From contig JBCBMW010000014.1 of the NCBI GenBank assembly GCA_039822105.1, positions 43,308-107,307 on the forward strand: 64,000 nt of DNA, read 5' to 3'. Under the pieces are notes generated by a model. That model ran no database searches and was not told the origin of the DNA. It saw only the letters and a program-made list of their open reading frames with translations. The translations under genes and the position numbers were made by a program. This stretch comes from Parvularcula sp039822105. GTDB lineage: Bacteria > Pseudomonadota > Alphaproteobacteria > Caulobacterales > Parvularculaceae. Below are positions 49,822 to 59,092 of the stretch, piece after piece; the stretch's first letter is position 1, and each line of letters begins with the position of its first letter.

Positions 49822-51209
49822 ACGCACTCCCCCTTTGGAAAGATTATCAGGTGGCTGCCGCGACGAGGGGGACGTCGCGGGGGCCAGGTGAATGGTCTGC
49901 ATCCGGCTTATCTATCGACACCCGGACGTTGAGGCCCGGCGATATGTTTGTCGCGATCGAGGCTGAACGCGACGGTCATGATTTTGTCCCGCAAGCGTTC
50001 AAGGCGGGTGCGTCCGCGGCCCTGGTGAGTGTGCCCGTTGATGACACCATCGGTCCCCAGGTTGTGGTCAAGCACACGCTATCGGCGCTTGAGTCCCTAG
50101 CGGCGGCAGCCCGTGACCGGAACTTTGGCAAGCTGATCGGGGTCACCGGCAGCGCGGGGAAGACGACCACCAAAGAGATGCTCCGTATGGCGCTGGCCCC
50201 GGCAGGGGAGGTCCATGCCGCGGACAAAAGCTTCAACAATCATCTTGGCGTGCCGCTGACCCTCGCGGCACTGCCAGCGAAGGCGCCGGTCGGCGTCTTT
50301 GAGATGGGCATGAACCATGCCGGTGAGATCCGTGGCCTGACGACGCTGGTGCGCCCGCACGTCGCCGTCATCACGACGATCGCCGCGGCGCATCTTGAGT
50401 TTCTCGGTTCAATGGAAGCGATCGCCGACGCCAAGGCTGAGATCGCCGAAGGCGTCCGGCGCGGCGGCAGCATCGTTCTGCCTGCGGATAGCCCCTATAT
50501 CGAACGCCTGGTCCAGCGTACCCGCGAGGCGGGCGGTGTGGACATCACCACCTTTGGTGAAGCTGGTCACGAGGCGCGGATTGAGAGCATTGAGATGCTC
50601 ACCTCGGGTCTGACAGTGAAGGCCGATATCCTCGGTGAGCCGATTTGTTTCCGCCTCCACGCCGAAGGTGCCCACATGGCGTCAAACGCTGTGGCCGCGC
50701 TGCTCGCCGCAGCGCTCGCCGGTGTTGAGGTGAAAGAAGCGGCAGAGGCGCTCGAGGCGTTTCGGCCGGGTGGTGGCCGCGGCGCCACTTCAGAACTCAC
50801 CCTTGGCGATATCTCCGTGGGCGTGATCGATGAGAGCTACAACGCCAATCCCGCCTCGATGCGCGCGACCCTTGGTGTGCTCGCGGGGCGGGAGCCCACC
50901 GGGCGAAAGATCGCTGTGCTGGGCGAGATGCGCGAGCTCGGCCCTGGCGCCCCGTCGCTGCACGCGGATCTCGCGCCCGATGCTGCGGCTGCTGCGGACA
51001 TCATCCACACGGCTGGCCCGATGATGGAGCACCTGCGCAACGCACTCCCGCCGGCCAAGCGCGGCACACATACGGAGAACGCGGAGGATCTTCTTCAAGT
51101 TTTGTTAGAGAATCTCCAGGATGGCGACCTCTTGCTTTTCAAAGGGTCGAACGCCTCTAGGGTGGGCCCGCTTGTGGCGAGCCTGGTTGAGGCTTCGAAG
51201 GGGAAGTAA
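49818..51209 (+). CDS. murF: MurF, UDP-MurNAc-pentapeptide synthetase
   Basis: A 463-residue Mur ligase that adds D-Ala-D-Ala to the UDP-MurNAc-tripeptide. Motifs: SIDTRTLRPGDMFVAI, P-loop GVTGSAGKTTTKEM, FNNHLGVPLTLA, EMGMNHAGEI, AHLEFLGSMEAIADAKAEI (with the carbamylated-Lys region), IDESYNANPASM and FKGSNASRV. All family residues appear intact. Its stop overlaps the mraY start (TAATG). Confidence 0.96.
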   Translation: MNALPLWKDYQVAAATRGTSRGPGEWSASGLSIDTRTLRPGDMFVAIEAERDGHDFVPQAFKAGASAALVSVPVDDTIGPQVVVKHTLSALESLAAAARDRNFGKLIGVTGSAGKTTTKEMLRMALAPAGEVHAADKSFNNHLGVPLTLAALPAKAPVGVFEMGMNHAGEIRGLTTLVRPHVAVITTIAAAHLEFLGSMEAIADAKAEIAEGVRRGGSIVLPADSPYIERLVQRTREAGGVDITTFGEAGHEARIESIEMLTSGLTVKADILGEPICFRLHAEGAHMASNAVAALLAAALAGVEVKEAAEALEAFRPGGGRGATSELTLGDISVGVIDESYNANPASMRATLGVLAGREPTGRKIAVLGEMRELGPGAPSLHADLAPDAAAAADIIHTAGPMMEHLRNALPPAKRGTHTENAEDLLQVLLENLQDGDLLLFKGSNASRVGPLVASLVEASKGK

Positions 51210-52312
51210 TGCTCTATCATTTGTTCGCTCCGCTCGCGGACGAGTTCCAGATTTTCAATCTTTTCAGGTACATCACCTTCCGCGTCGGTGGTTCGATCAT
51301 GACCGCGCTGATCATCGCGTTCATCGTCGGGCCGGGGCTTATCGATTGGATGCGCGCCAAGCAGGGCAAGGGCCAGCCGATCCGAAAGGACGGGCCGCAA
51401 AGCCATATCGTCGAGAAAGCGGGCACACCGACCATGGGCGGGGTGCTGATTCTTCTTTCTGTGGTCCTATCAACCCTTCTTTGGGCGCCGCTCGACAATG
51501 GCTATGTCTGGATGGTGCTCAGTGTGACCATCGGATTCGGTCTCCTTGGTTTCTACGATGACTATCTCAAGGTGAAGAAGCAGACCGCGGACGGTGTCGT
51601 GGGATCGATGAAGCTGGTGTTCCAGTTCGCGCTTGCGTTCGCGGCGGGTGCGGCATCGGTGGCTATTCTTCGGTCGTCAGCGAATGTTGATCTCGACATG
51701 GCCACGGGACTCGCGCTTCCGTTTCTGGGTATGATTCTGCCCCTCGGCATCCTGATCTATCCCTTCGCGGCGGTGGTCATCGTCGGGTCGTCGAACGCGG
51801 TGAACCTGACCGACGGCCTTGATGGCCTTGCGACCGTGCCTGTGATCATCGCGGCAGGGAGCTTTGGCATCATTGCCTATCTCACGGGGCGCGCGGACTA
51901 CGCGGAGTATCTTGGCATCGTTTATGTGCCCGGTGCGGGAGAGCTCGCTGTCATTTGCGGCGCCATGATAGGCGCAGGACTAGGGTTTCTCTGGTTCAAC
52001 GCTCCGCCTGCGATGATTTTCATGGGCGATACGGGGTCTTTGGCCCTGGGCGGCGCGCTCGGCGCTATTGCTGTCGCGGTGAAGCACGAGATTGTCCTCG
52101 CCATCATCGGCGGGCTATTTGTCTTCGAAGCTTTGTCCGTGATGATCCAGATCGCGAGCTTCAAGCTCACCGGCAAGCGGGTCTTTCGCATGGCGCCGGT
52201 GCACCACCATTTCGAACAGCTTGGCTGGAAAGAGCCAACCATTGTGATCCGCTTTTGGATCGTCGCATTCATCCTGGCCCTGATTGGGCTCAGTTCACTG
52301 AAGTTGAGGTAA
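51209..52312 (+). CDS. mraY: MraY, phospho-MurNAc-pentapeptide transferase
   Basis: A 367-residue inner-membrane enzyme with about ten membrane segments that forms lipid I from UDP-MurNAc-pentapeptide and undecaprenyl phosphate. Motifs: GTPTMGGVLIL, GFYDDYLKVKKQ (Asp pair binding Mg), SNAVNLTDGLDGLA, FNAPPAMIFMGDTGSLALGG and APVHHHFEQLGWKE (the HHH loop). All catalytic Asp and His residues are present. Separated from murD by one base. Confidence 0.97.
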   Translation: MLYHLFAPLADEFQIFNLFRYITFRVGGSIMTALIIAFIVGPGLIDWMRAKQGKGQPIRKDGPQSHIVEKAGTPTMGGVLILLSVVLSTLLWAPLDNGYVWMVLSVTIGFGLLGFYDDYLKVKKQTADGVVGSMKLVFQFALAFAAGAASVAILRSSANVDLDMATGLALPFLGMILPLGILIYPFAAVVIVGSSNAVNLTDGLDGLATVPVIIAAGSFGIIAYLTGRADYAEYLGIVYVPGAGELAVICGAMIGAGLGFLWFNAPPAMIFMGDTGSLALGGALGAIAVAVKHEIVLAIIGGLFVFEALSVMIQIASFKLTGKRVFRMAPVHHHFEQLGWKEPTIVIRFWIVAFILALIGLSSLKLR

Positions 52313-52313
52313 G

Positions 52314-53633
52314 ATGGAAAAGGGCCGTCGTTTTCCGGAACAGGGCCTTCTGGCCTATCTCGGACCGGCGCTAACGGTCTCAGCGCTCGCGGCGCTCGAG
52401 GGGCGGGGCTACAAGATCCTGGAGCTGACCGCTCCGGGCCAACCAGACAGCGATCTGCCAGAAGACGCCGACGGCTTGATCCTCGGCGTGGGGTGCACGC
52501 ACCCGCTGCGCGGCGCGTTTCAAACCGAGGCCGAAAAGCGCGGCATGCCTTGCGCAACAGATCTCGCGTTTCTCGCCGAGGCGCAGATGATGCTCTCGGC
52601 GATCCCGCGGCAGCGCGTTGTGATCACAGGTTCGGCCGGCAAAAGCTTCACCGCGGTTCTGACCCAGCATCTTCTGATGCAGGGCGGCATTCAGGCGGAG
52701 TGGGTGTCCGGTGAAGAGGGGTATCTCAATCTCCTGGGTTCGAAATGCGAGGTTGCGCTTCTCGAAGTCCCCACCGCATCGAGCCGCGAGGCGATGGGCC
52801 TCAACCCTGGCATCGTCACCGTCCTCAATCTGTCCGATGAGCATGGGGGGCCGGTTGTGCCGTCAGTACGCGATGCGGCTGCTGATCTCCTCGTGGCGGC
52901 GCCGATCGGTGTTCTCGGCGCTGATGATCTGGGCACCCAGAGCCTGATGATGACAGCCCGGCGCCGGATGCGGCCGGGTGAGCAGCGCCTGGTCCCCATA
53001 TCCGGCGGTGCGACCCTGAGTGATGGATGCTTCGCGCTGGATCAGTCGATCTACGCCAATGATAAAGGCCGCACGCGGCGGATCGCTCAGTATAGCGGCA
53101 GCCCCGTGTTGCTTGGCGCCCATTTGGCGCAGGACGCTGCTGCTGCGGTGGCGCTAGCGGTTGAGTTCCGGGTCAATGACAGCAGCATTGGGAATGGCCT
53201 TGCGAGTTTCCGAGGGCTTGCTGGCCGCTTCGATTGCATCGGCACCGATGGCCGGATTGTTTTCGTTGACGACCGTGCTTCGTCCTCGCTGGCGTCGACT
53301 GAAGCCGCGATTGCTGCGTGTCCCGACGTTTTCTGGATCGGTCATAGTCTCGGACCGCTGCCCAAGAAGATCAAATCATCGATCAGAAGCGCCTTCTACG
53401 TCACCGCGCCCGACGGATCCGGTCCGCCAGCGGACGGTATTGTGACGTTCAAAGACGCGGACGAGGCGACCACCGCGGCACTGCGCGCGGCGAGCGAGGT
53501 GATGCGCACGGAGCCTCAGGCGACACCAGTCATCCTCTTTTCTCCTGGCATGCCAGGGTTTGAGCGTCAGGGTGAGCTTTTCCGGATCAAAGCCCTCAGC
53601 TTCCTGAGCGAAGGACGCCGGGCCCATGGTTGA
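52314..53633 (+). CDS. murD: MurD-like protein with degenerate Mur-ligase active site
   Basis: A 439-residue protein in the exact place of murD (between mraY and ftsW) with normal length, but most catalytic motifs are lost. The N-terminal Gly-rich UDP-binding motif is missing; the P-loop is GSAGKS (106-111). The ungapped stretch VRDAAADLLVAAPIGVLGADD aligns with E. coli YRAAK...NADD, and the carbamylated Lys198 becomes Ala189. DHMDR becomes DEHGG, HN becomes HL (GAHLAQD), PHR becomes AGR (GLAGRFD), NDSKATN becomes DDRASSS. D-Glu ligase activity is therefore doubtful. It may be a structural paralogue or act on another substrate. Starts one base after mraY and overlaps ftsW by eight. Confidence 0.8.
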   Translation: MEKGRRFPEQGLLAYLGPALTVSALAALEGRGYKILELTAPGQPDSDLPEDADGLILGVGCTHPLRGAFQTEAEKRGMPCATDLAFLAEAQMMLSAIPRQRVVITGSAGKSFTAVLTQHLLMQGGIQAEWVSGEEGYLNLLGSKCEVALLEVPTASSREAMGLNPGIVTVLNLSDEHGGPVVPSVRDAAADLLVAAPIGVLGADDLGTQSLMMTARRRMRPGEQRLVPISGGATLSDGCFALDQSIYANDKGRTRRIAQYSGSPVLLGAHLAQDAAAAVALAVEFRVNDSSIGNGLASFRGLAGRFDCIGTDGRIVFVDDRASSSLASTEAAIAACPDVFWIGHSLGPLPKKIKSSIRSAFYVTAPDGSGPPADGIVTFKDADEATTAALRAASEVMRTEPQATPVILFSPGMPGFERQGELFRIKALSFLSEGRRAHG

Positions 53634-54753
53634 GGCTGTCTTCGCCCGTCTCGAGGCGCGCTCTCCGGCTTGGCAGGCGAGGGTGCTTTCAGGGTTTGAT
53701 CACCACTTGGTCTATGCGTTCGGGGCACTCGCAGTTCTCGGCCTGGTGCTGTCGTTCGCTGCTGGGCCTGTGGCTGCGGCCCGGATCGGGATCGCCGACT
53801 CTTTTCACTTCACCGAGCGCCACGTTCTGTTCCTGGCTGTGACGATCATCGGGACAGTGACGACAGCGCTGCTCCCGATCACCATGGCCAGGCGCCTTGG
53901 TATCTTGGCGGGCTTGGGGGCCCTTGTTTTGATCGTTGGTGTCCTGCTCTTCGGTATGGAGATCAAAGGCGCAAGGCGCTGGCTTCATTTGGGCAGTTTT
54001 GGTCTGCAGCCTTCGGAGTTTTTGAAGCCTGGCTTCGTGATGATTGCTGCCTGGTTCCTCTCAGCCAAGCCTGAGGACGGCTTCCCGGGGAGCCTAGCGA
54101 GCCTTGGGCTTTACGGCTTTGCTTCGGTCCTTCTGTTGCTGCAACCCGACTACGGACAGTGGATCCTTCTCACCGGTATTTGGGCGGTGATGTTCTTTGT
54201 CGCCGGTTGGAGTTGGGCTTGGATTGGCGGCCTTGGCTCTGCGGCCGTCGCGGCCTTGGGCGTTGGTTATGTCACCCAGGACCACGTCCGCAGCCGGATC
54301 GACCGTTTCTTGGCCCCAGGCTCCGGAGAGACCTACCAGACCGACAAAGCGGCCGAAGCGATCTCTTCGGGCGGGGTTTTCGGGCATGACCTTCATGAGG
54401 CGGCCGGCGTGAAGGCGTCTCTTCCCGATGCGCATACCGACTTTATCTACGCTGTCGCTGTTGAGGAGTTCGGTGTCCTGATGGGCCTTGTGATCATTGG
54501 CCTCTTTGTGGTCATCGGCTGGCGCGGCCTTGTGGCAGCGCTGAGTACGGAGGATGTGTTCCGGCGCTGCGCCATCGCGGGCCTAACGAGCGCGGTCTGC
54601 CTGCAGGCATCAATCAATATCGGTGTGAATGTCGGGCTTTTGCCGGCGAAAGGCATGACGCTCCCGTTTGTCAGCTATGGTGGATCGTCCACGCTGGCCA
54701 TGGGTTTCACCGCTGGTTTGCTCCTGGTTTTGACGAGAAGGCGCAAGACGTGA
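53626..54753 (+). CDS. ftsW: FtsW, septal peptidoglycan glycosyltransferase (SEDS)
   Basis: A 375-residue SEDS protein with about ten membrane segments that polymerises lipid II at the septum with FtsI. Motifs: LGSFGLQPSEFLKPGFV, LLLQPDYGQWIL, the periplasmic loop HTDFIYAVAVEEFGVLMG carrying the catalytic Asp, NIGVNVGLLPAKGMTLPFVSYGGSS and the basic C-terminus TRRRKT. All conserved. Its 3' end overlaps murG by four bases (GTGA). Confidence 0.96.
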   Translation: MVEAVFARLEARSPAWQARVLSGFDHHLVYAFGALAVLGLVLSFAAGPVAAARIGIADSFHFTERHVLFLAVTIIGTVTTALLPITMARRLGILAGLGALVLIVGVLLFGMEIKGARRWLHLGSFGLQPSEFLKPGFVMIAAWFLSAKPEDGFPGSLASLGLYGFASVLLLLQPDYGQWILLTGIWAVMFFVAGWSWAWIGGLGSAAVAALGVGYVTQDHVRSRIDRFLAPGSGETYQTDKAAEAISSGGVFGHDLHEAAGVKASLPDAHTDFIYAVAVEEFGVLMGLVIIGLFVVIGWRGLVAALSTEDVFRRCAIAGLTSAVCLQASINIGVNVGLLPAKGMTLPFVSYGGSSTLAMGFTAGLLLVLTRRRKT

Positions 54754-55847
54754 AGTTGGCGCTCGCCGCAGGCGGAACAGGCGGCCATATGTTTCCCGCC
54801 CAGGCCTTGGCCGAGGAAGCGAAGGCGCGGGGCTGGTCCGTCCTTCTCCTCACCGACGACCGCGGTGACCGGTACACGGAAGGCTTCCCCCTCGACAGAA
54901 AAGTCTTGTTGGATGCCGCAAGCCCCAGCGCGAGAGGTCTTCTTGCCAAAGTGAAGGCGGGTTTCACCCTCCTTGGCGGGATCCGGAAGGCCACCAGCGC
55001 CCTCAAGGCTTTCGAGACCGATGTCGTCGTTGGCTTTGGCGGGTATCCTTCAGCACCATCGATGGTCGCTGCGCAGCGCCTGAAGCTCCCCACAGGGATC
55101 CACGAGCAAAACGCAGTGCTCGGACGTGCCAACCGCTTGGCTGCTGGCCGGGCTGGTTTCATTGCCCACGGTTTTCCGATCCTTGAGAGGCTCCCTGAGA
55201 CGAGCGGGCGGGTGGAGCAGGTCGGCAATCCGGTCCGCCGCGCCGTGCTCGATGCCGCAGAGACGGAGTTTGAGCTGCCCACGGATCAGAAAATCCGGCT
55301 CCTCATTTTCGGCGGCAGTCAGGGGGCGGCGCTGTTCGCCAAAGTCTTTGCTCCGGCCATCGCTAGCCTGCCCCAATCCCTCCGCTCACGTCTCATCGTG
55401 ACCCACCAGGTCAGCGCTGACCTCGCTGATGAGACCGAAGACATCTACGAGCGGGCAGGGGTGGACGCGGAGATCGCGCCTTTCTTCAAAGACCTACCTG
55501 ACCGCATCGCCGGCGCGCATCTTGTGGTCGCCCGATCTGGTGCATCGAGCGTGGCCGAGCTGGCGGTGATTGGCCGCCCGGCGCTCCTTGTGCCCCTCAA
55601 GATCGCCATGGATGACCACCAGACGGTGAACGCAGAGGTGCTCACCCAGGCGGGCGCTGCGCAGCTGATCCACGAGGATGACCTCTCCCGCCGAACCGCT
55701 GTGGACGCGCTTTCGAAGCTTCTCAGCCATCCTGAGGATTTGACGCGCATGGCCGAGGCGGCGAAGGGAAGAATGGAAGCGGGCGCAGCCCAAACGCTCG
55801 CTGATCTCGTCGCGGAATTGGCCCCAGGCGCATCTGCGGCGGACTAG
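54750..55847 (+). CDS. murG: MurG, lipid II synthase
   Basis: A 365-residue peripheral-membrane GT28 glycosyltransferase that adds GlcNAc to lipid I. GTG start coupled to the ftsW stop. Motifs: LAAGGTGGHMFPAQALAEEA (G loop 1), VGFGGYPSAPSM, HEQNAVLGRANRLAA, IFGGSQGAALF (G loop 3) and the donor site VVARSGASSVAELAVIGRPALLVPL followed by DDHQTVNAEVL. All conserved. Confidence 0.96.
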   Translation: MKLALAAGGTGGHMFPAQALAEEAKARGWSVLLLTDDRGDRYTEGFPLDRKVLLDAASPSARGLLAKVKAGFTLLGGIRKATSALKAFETDVVVGFGGYPSAPSMVAAQRLKLPTGIHEQNAVLGRANRLAAGRAGFIAHGFPILERLPETSGRVEQVGNPVRRAVLDAAETEFELPTDQKIRLLIFGGSQGAALFAKVFAPAIASLPQSLRSRLIVTHQVSADLADETEDIYERAGVDAEIAPFFKDLPDRIAGAHLVVARSGASSVAELAVIGRPALLVPLKIAMDDHQTVNAEVLTQAGAAQLIHEDDLSRRTAVDALSKLLSHPEDLTRMAEAAKGRMEAGAAQTLADLVAELAPGASAAD

Positions 55848-55863
55848 CCAAAGAAAGTCCGTT

Positions 55864-57285
55864 TTGACTGAAAACGATATCAAAATCCGCCTGCCGTTTC
55901 CCACGGGCCGTATCCATTTTGTCGGGATTGGCGGGATCGGGATGAGCGGCATTGCCCGCGTGATGCTCAATCTCGGATATGAAGTGGGCGGCTCTGACAT
56001 CGTCGAGAGCGACGCTGTCCAACATTTAAGAAGCCGCGGTGTCGATATCACGATCGGCCACCGGGCGGAGAACATCGGTGACGCAGCCGCGGTTGTTGTC
56101 TCGACGGCGATTGGATCGGCGAACCCTGAGGTCGCGGCTGCAAGGGCTCGGCATATTCCCGTCGTGCGGCGGGCGGACATGCTGGCCGAGATTATGCGCC
56201 TCAAGTGGAATGTCTGTGTTGCGGGCACCCACGGAAAGACCACGACAACATCAATGATCGCGGCCCTCCTCGATGCGGGTCACCTCGATCCCACCGTGAT
56301 CAATGGCGGGGTGATCAATGCTTATGGCTCCAACGCCCGGCCCGGCGAGGGAGACTGGATGGTCGTGGAAGCGGACGAAAGCGATGGCACCTTCGTCCGC
56401 CTACCGACCACTGTCAGTGTGATCACGAACATTGATCCTGAACATCTCGACCATTGGGGTGATTTTGATGAGCTACGGGCGGGCTTCGATCAGTTTGTCG
56501 AGAACACGCCCTTTTATGGTTTCGGTGTTGTTTGCCTTGATCACCCGGAGGTGCAGGCCCTGGTTGGCCGGATCACTGATCGGCGGCTGATCACCTACGG
56601 GATGAACCCCCAGGCCGATGTGCGTGCGGAGAATATCAAATCGGAGAATGGTGTTCAGCATTTCGACATCCATTTCCGCGATCGTCACAGGTCTCTGAGC
56701 CGCATTGAGGGAGTGCGCCTGCCGATGCCTGGGACCCACAACCTGCAAAACGCCATGGCTGCCGCGATCGTTGCGCGCGAGCTTGGCGTTTCTGACGACA
56801 ACATTCTCAAAGGCTTCGAGAGCTTTGGCGGAGTGAAGCGGCGCTTTACTGAGACCGGCGAGTGGAATGGCATCCGCATCATTGATGACTATGGCCACCA
56901 CCCGGTCGAGATTGCCGCCACTTTGCGCGCGGCTCGCGGCGTGACCGAGGGCCGGGTCATCGCGGTGATCCAGCCGCACCGTTACACGCGCCTTGCCAAT
57001 CTCTTCGAAAGTTTCTGCGCCTGCGCCAACGAAGCCGATATGGTTCTCATCACCCCTGTCTACGAGGCTGGCGAGACGCCGATTGAAGGCGCGAATGCCG
57101 AGGCACTGGCTCAGGGGATGGCGCGCAACGGCCACCGCAATGTCCGTGCCCTGAGCGGTGTGGAAGAGCTCCCCGGTCTGATCGCCGGTGAGGCTAAAGA
57201 GGGTGATCTGGTCCTCTGCCTTGGTGCTGGTGATATCACCAAAGTCGCTCAGGCGTTGCCCGCCGCGCTTGAGGCCCGTTCATGA
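55864..57285 (+). CDS. murC: MurC, UDP-MurNAc-L-alanine ligase
   Basis: A 473-residue ligase adding L-Ala to UDP-MurNAc. The start is TTG at 55864, 16 bases after murG, with only a weak AAAGAAAG site. Motifs: IHFVGIGGIGMSGIARVM, P-loop GTHGKTTTTSM, EADESDGTF, TNIDPEHLDHWGDFD, PGTHNLQNAMAA, GVKRRF and DDYGHHPVEIAATL, all intact, in contrast to murD upstream. Overlaps murB by ATGA. Confidence 0.96.
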   Translation: MTENDIKIRLPFPTGRIHFVGIGGIGMSGIARVMLNLGYEVGGSDIVESDAVQHLRSRGVDITIGHRAENIGDAAAVVVSTAIGSANPEVAAARARHIPVVRRADMLAEIMRLKWNVCVAGTHGKTTTTSMIAALLDAGHLDPTVINGGVINAYGSNARPGEGDWMVVEADESDGTFVRLPTTVSVITNIDPEHLDHWGDFDELRAGFDQFVENTPFYGFGVVCLDHPEVQALVGRITDRRLITYGMNPQADVRAENIKSENGVQHFDIHFRDRHRSLSRIEGVRLPMPGTHNLQNAMAAAIVARELGVSDDNILKGFESFGGVKRRFTETGEWNGIRIIDDYGHHPVEIAATLRAARGVTEGRVIAVIQPHRYTRLANLFESFCACANEADMVLITPVYEAGETPIEGANAEALAQGMARNGHRNVRALSGVEELPGLIAGEAKEGDLVLCLGAGDITKVAQALPAALEARS

Positions 57286-58163
57286 CCGCAAAGGTGATGG
57301 AAGGCGCAGACCTTGCGCCTTTCACCTGGCTTCGCGTCGGTGGTCCTGCGGACCGTTTGGTGTTGCCGCGCGACGAAGCGGAGCTCAGCGCCGTGCTTGC
57401 TGACCTGCCAAGCGATGAGCCTCTGACGATCATCGGTGTGGGATCCAATCTTCTCGTCCGCGACGGCGGACTTGAAGGGACGGTGATCCGCCTGGGGCCA
57501 GGCTTTGGCTCGATCATGGTCGACGGAACCAAAGTGACGGCTGGCGCTGCCGCGCTTGATGCCAAAGTGGCCCGAAAGGCGGCCTCGGCCGGTGTCGGCG
57601 GTCTTAGCTTCATGGCGGGTATCCCTGGGACCATTGGCGGCGCCATGCGGATGAACGCTGGCGCTTATGGCGGCGAGACCAAAGACTATCTCGTCGCTGC
57701 CCGGGCACTCGACCGGCAAGGCCGGGTGGTGGAGCTCTCGAACGCTGATTTCAACTTCTCCTATCGGTATGCCGACGTTCCGCGTGATCTGGTGCTGATC
57801 GAGGCGACGTTCGAGGGCTCCTCCGGTGATCCTTCTCATCTGGAGTCCGAGATCGACGGTATCATGGCCCGTCGTGAAGAGACGCAACCCATTCGCGAAA
57901 AGACCGGCGGTTCCACTTTCAAAAATCCGGATCAAGAGCAATCCGGTGGACGCTCGGCCTGGCAGTGCGTGGATGCTGTCGGCGGTCGCGGCCGGGTTGT
58001 TGGTGATGCGCAGATGTCGGACCTGCACGCCAACTTTATGATCAACCGGGGGAATGCCACGGCGACGGATCTGGAAACCCTCGGCGAGGGGATCCGCGCA
58101 GATGCGAAAGCGCAGTTGGGTGTCGACCTAGAGTGGGAGATCAAAAGGATCGGACGACCATGA
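57282..58163 (+). CDS. murB: MurB, UDP-N-acetylenolpyruvoylglucosamine reductase
   Basis: A 293-residue FAD enzyme that reduces enolpyruvyl-UDP-GlcNAc to UDP-MurNAc. Motifs: TWLRVGGPADRLVLP, GVGSNLLVRDGG, FMAGIPGTIGGAMRMNAGAYGGE, GSTFKNP and the catalytic Ser in DAQMSDLHANFMINRGNATA. The segment AWQCVDAVGGRG deviates slightly from the usual AWxLIDxAGxRG. Overlaps ddl by ATGA. Confidence 0.94.
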   Translation: MTAKVMEGADLAPFTWLRVGGPADRLVLPRDEAELSAVLADLPSDEPLTIIGVGSNLLVRDGGLEGTVIRLGPGFGSIMVDGTKVTAGAAALDAKVARKAASAGVGGLSFMAGIPGTIGGAMRMNAGAYGGETKDYLVAARALDRQGRVVELSNADFNFSYRYADVPRDLVLIEATFEGSSGDPSHLESEIDGIMARREETQPIREKTGGSTFKNPDQEQSGGRSAWQCVDAVGGRGRVVGDAQMSDLHANFMINRGNATATDLETLGEGIRADAKAQLGVDLEWEIKRIGRP

Positions 58164-59092
58164 CGGACACCAAAAAGATCGCTGTGCTGATGGGCGGTTT
58201 CTCAAGTGAGCGGGAGGTCAGCCTCAACAGTGGCAACAATGCTGTCGAAGCGCTCACAAGCTTCAACTCCTACGAAGTCGAACCCATCGATGTGAGCCGT
58301 AAGGTCGACAAGCAGATCCGCGCCAGTTTCGGCGGCGCTGGTCCTGACGTGGTCTTCAACGCACTCCATGGCCCTTATGGTGAGGACGGAACGGTTCAAG
58401 GCATGCTCGAAATGATGGGTATTCCTTATACCCATTCGGGCGTCCAATCCTCCGCCCTCTGCATGGACAAGGCGCGCGCGAAAAAGATCATGAGCGACGC
58501 TGACCTGCGTGTCCCTGAAGGCACGGTCGTCAACACGGCCGACCTCAAGGGCGAGCACCCCATGGCGACGCCTTATGTGATCAAGCCGATCGCCGAAGGC
58601 TCGACCTTTGGCGTGGTGATCATCCGTGAAGATGCCGAGGCTGCACCGACCCATGAGACGCTCGACGATTCGATCTATAAGGGTCGCGCCATCGTCGAGA
58701 GCTATATCCCCGGCCGGGAACTCACCGTGGCGCTCCTCGGTGACCGGCCGTTGGCGGTGACCGAGATCCAGGCGGCGTTCTATGACTACGAAGCCAAATA
58801 CTCCGCCAACGCTGCGCCTCACGTGATTCCGGCAGAGGTCCCCCAGGACGTCTATGATGAAGCGATGGCGATGGCGAAGACGGCGGGCGAGACCCTTGGC
58901 TGCCGAGGCCTTAGCCGCGTGGACTTCCGTTGGGACCCAGAGCGCGGCGTTAAGGGACTGTTTATCCTCGAAGTGAATACCCAACCGGGGATGACCCAAA
59001 CATCGCTTTCTGCGGAGCAGGCCCAGCATTGCGGCATCAGCTTCGCTGAACTTTGCCAGTGGATGGTCGAAGACGCCTCGTGCCTAAGGTAG
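58160..59092 (+). CDS. ddl: D-alanine--D-alanine ligase
   Basis: A 310-residue ATP-grasp ligase supplying D-Ala-D-Ala to MurF. ATG 58160 overlaps the murB stop; an upstream GTG in frame is less likely. Motifs: VLMGGFSSEREVSLNSG, NALHGPYGEDGTVQG, GIPYTHSGVQSSALCMDKARAK and the C-terminal EVNTQPGMTQTSLSAEQAQHCGISF. The 3' end overlaps ftsQ by 13 bases. Confidence 0.95.
   Translation: MTDTKKIAVLMGGFSSEREVSLNSGNNAVEALTSFNSYEVEPIDVSRKVDKQIRASFGGAGPDVVFNALHGPYGEDGTVQGMLEMMGIPYTHSGVQSSALCMDKARAKKIMSDADLRVPEGTVVNTADLKGEHPMATPYVIKPIAEGSTFGVVIIREDAEAAPTHETLDDSIYKGRAIVESYIPGRELTVALLGDRPLAVTEIQAAFYDYEAKYSANAAPHVIPAEVPQDVYDEAMAMAKTAGETLGCRGLSRVDFRWDPERGVKGLFILEVNTQPGMTQTSLSAEQAQHCGISFAELCQWMVEDASCLR

Noticed and set aside
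52314..53633. murD as a frameshifted pseudogene
   Set aside because: The frame is open over the full family length with correct operon overlaps at both ends, so it is a maintained gene with an altered active site.
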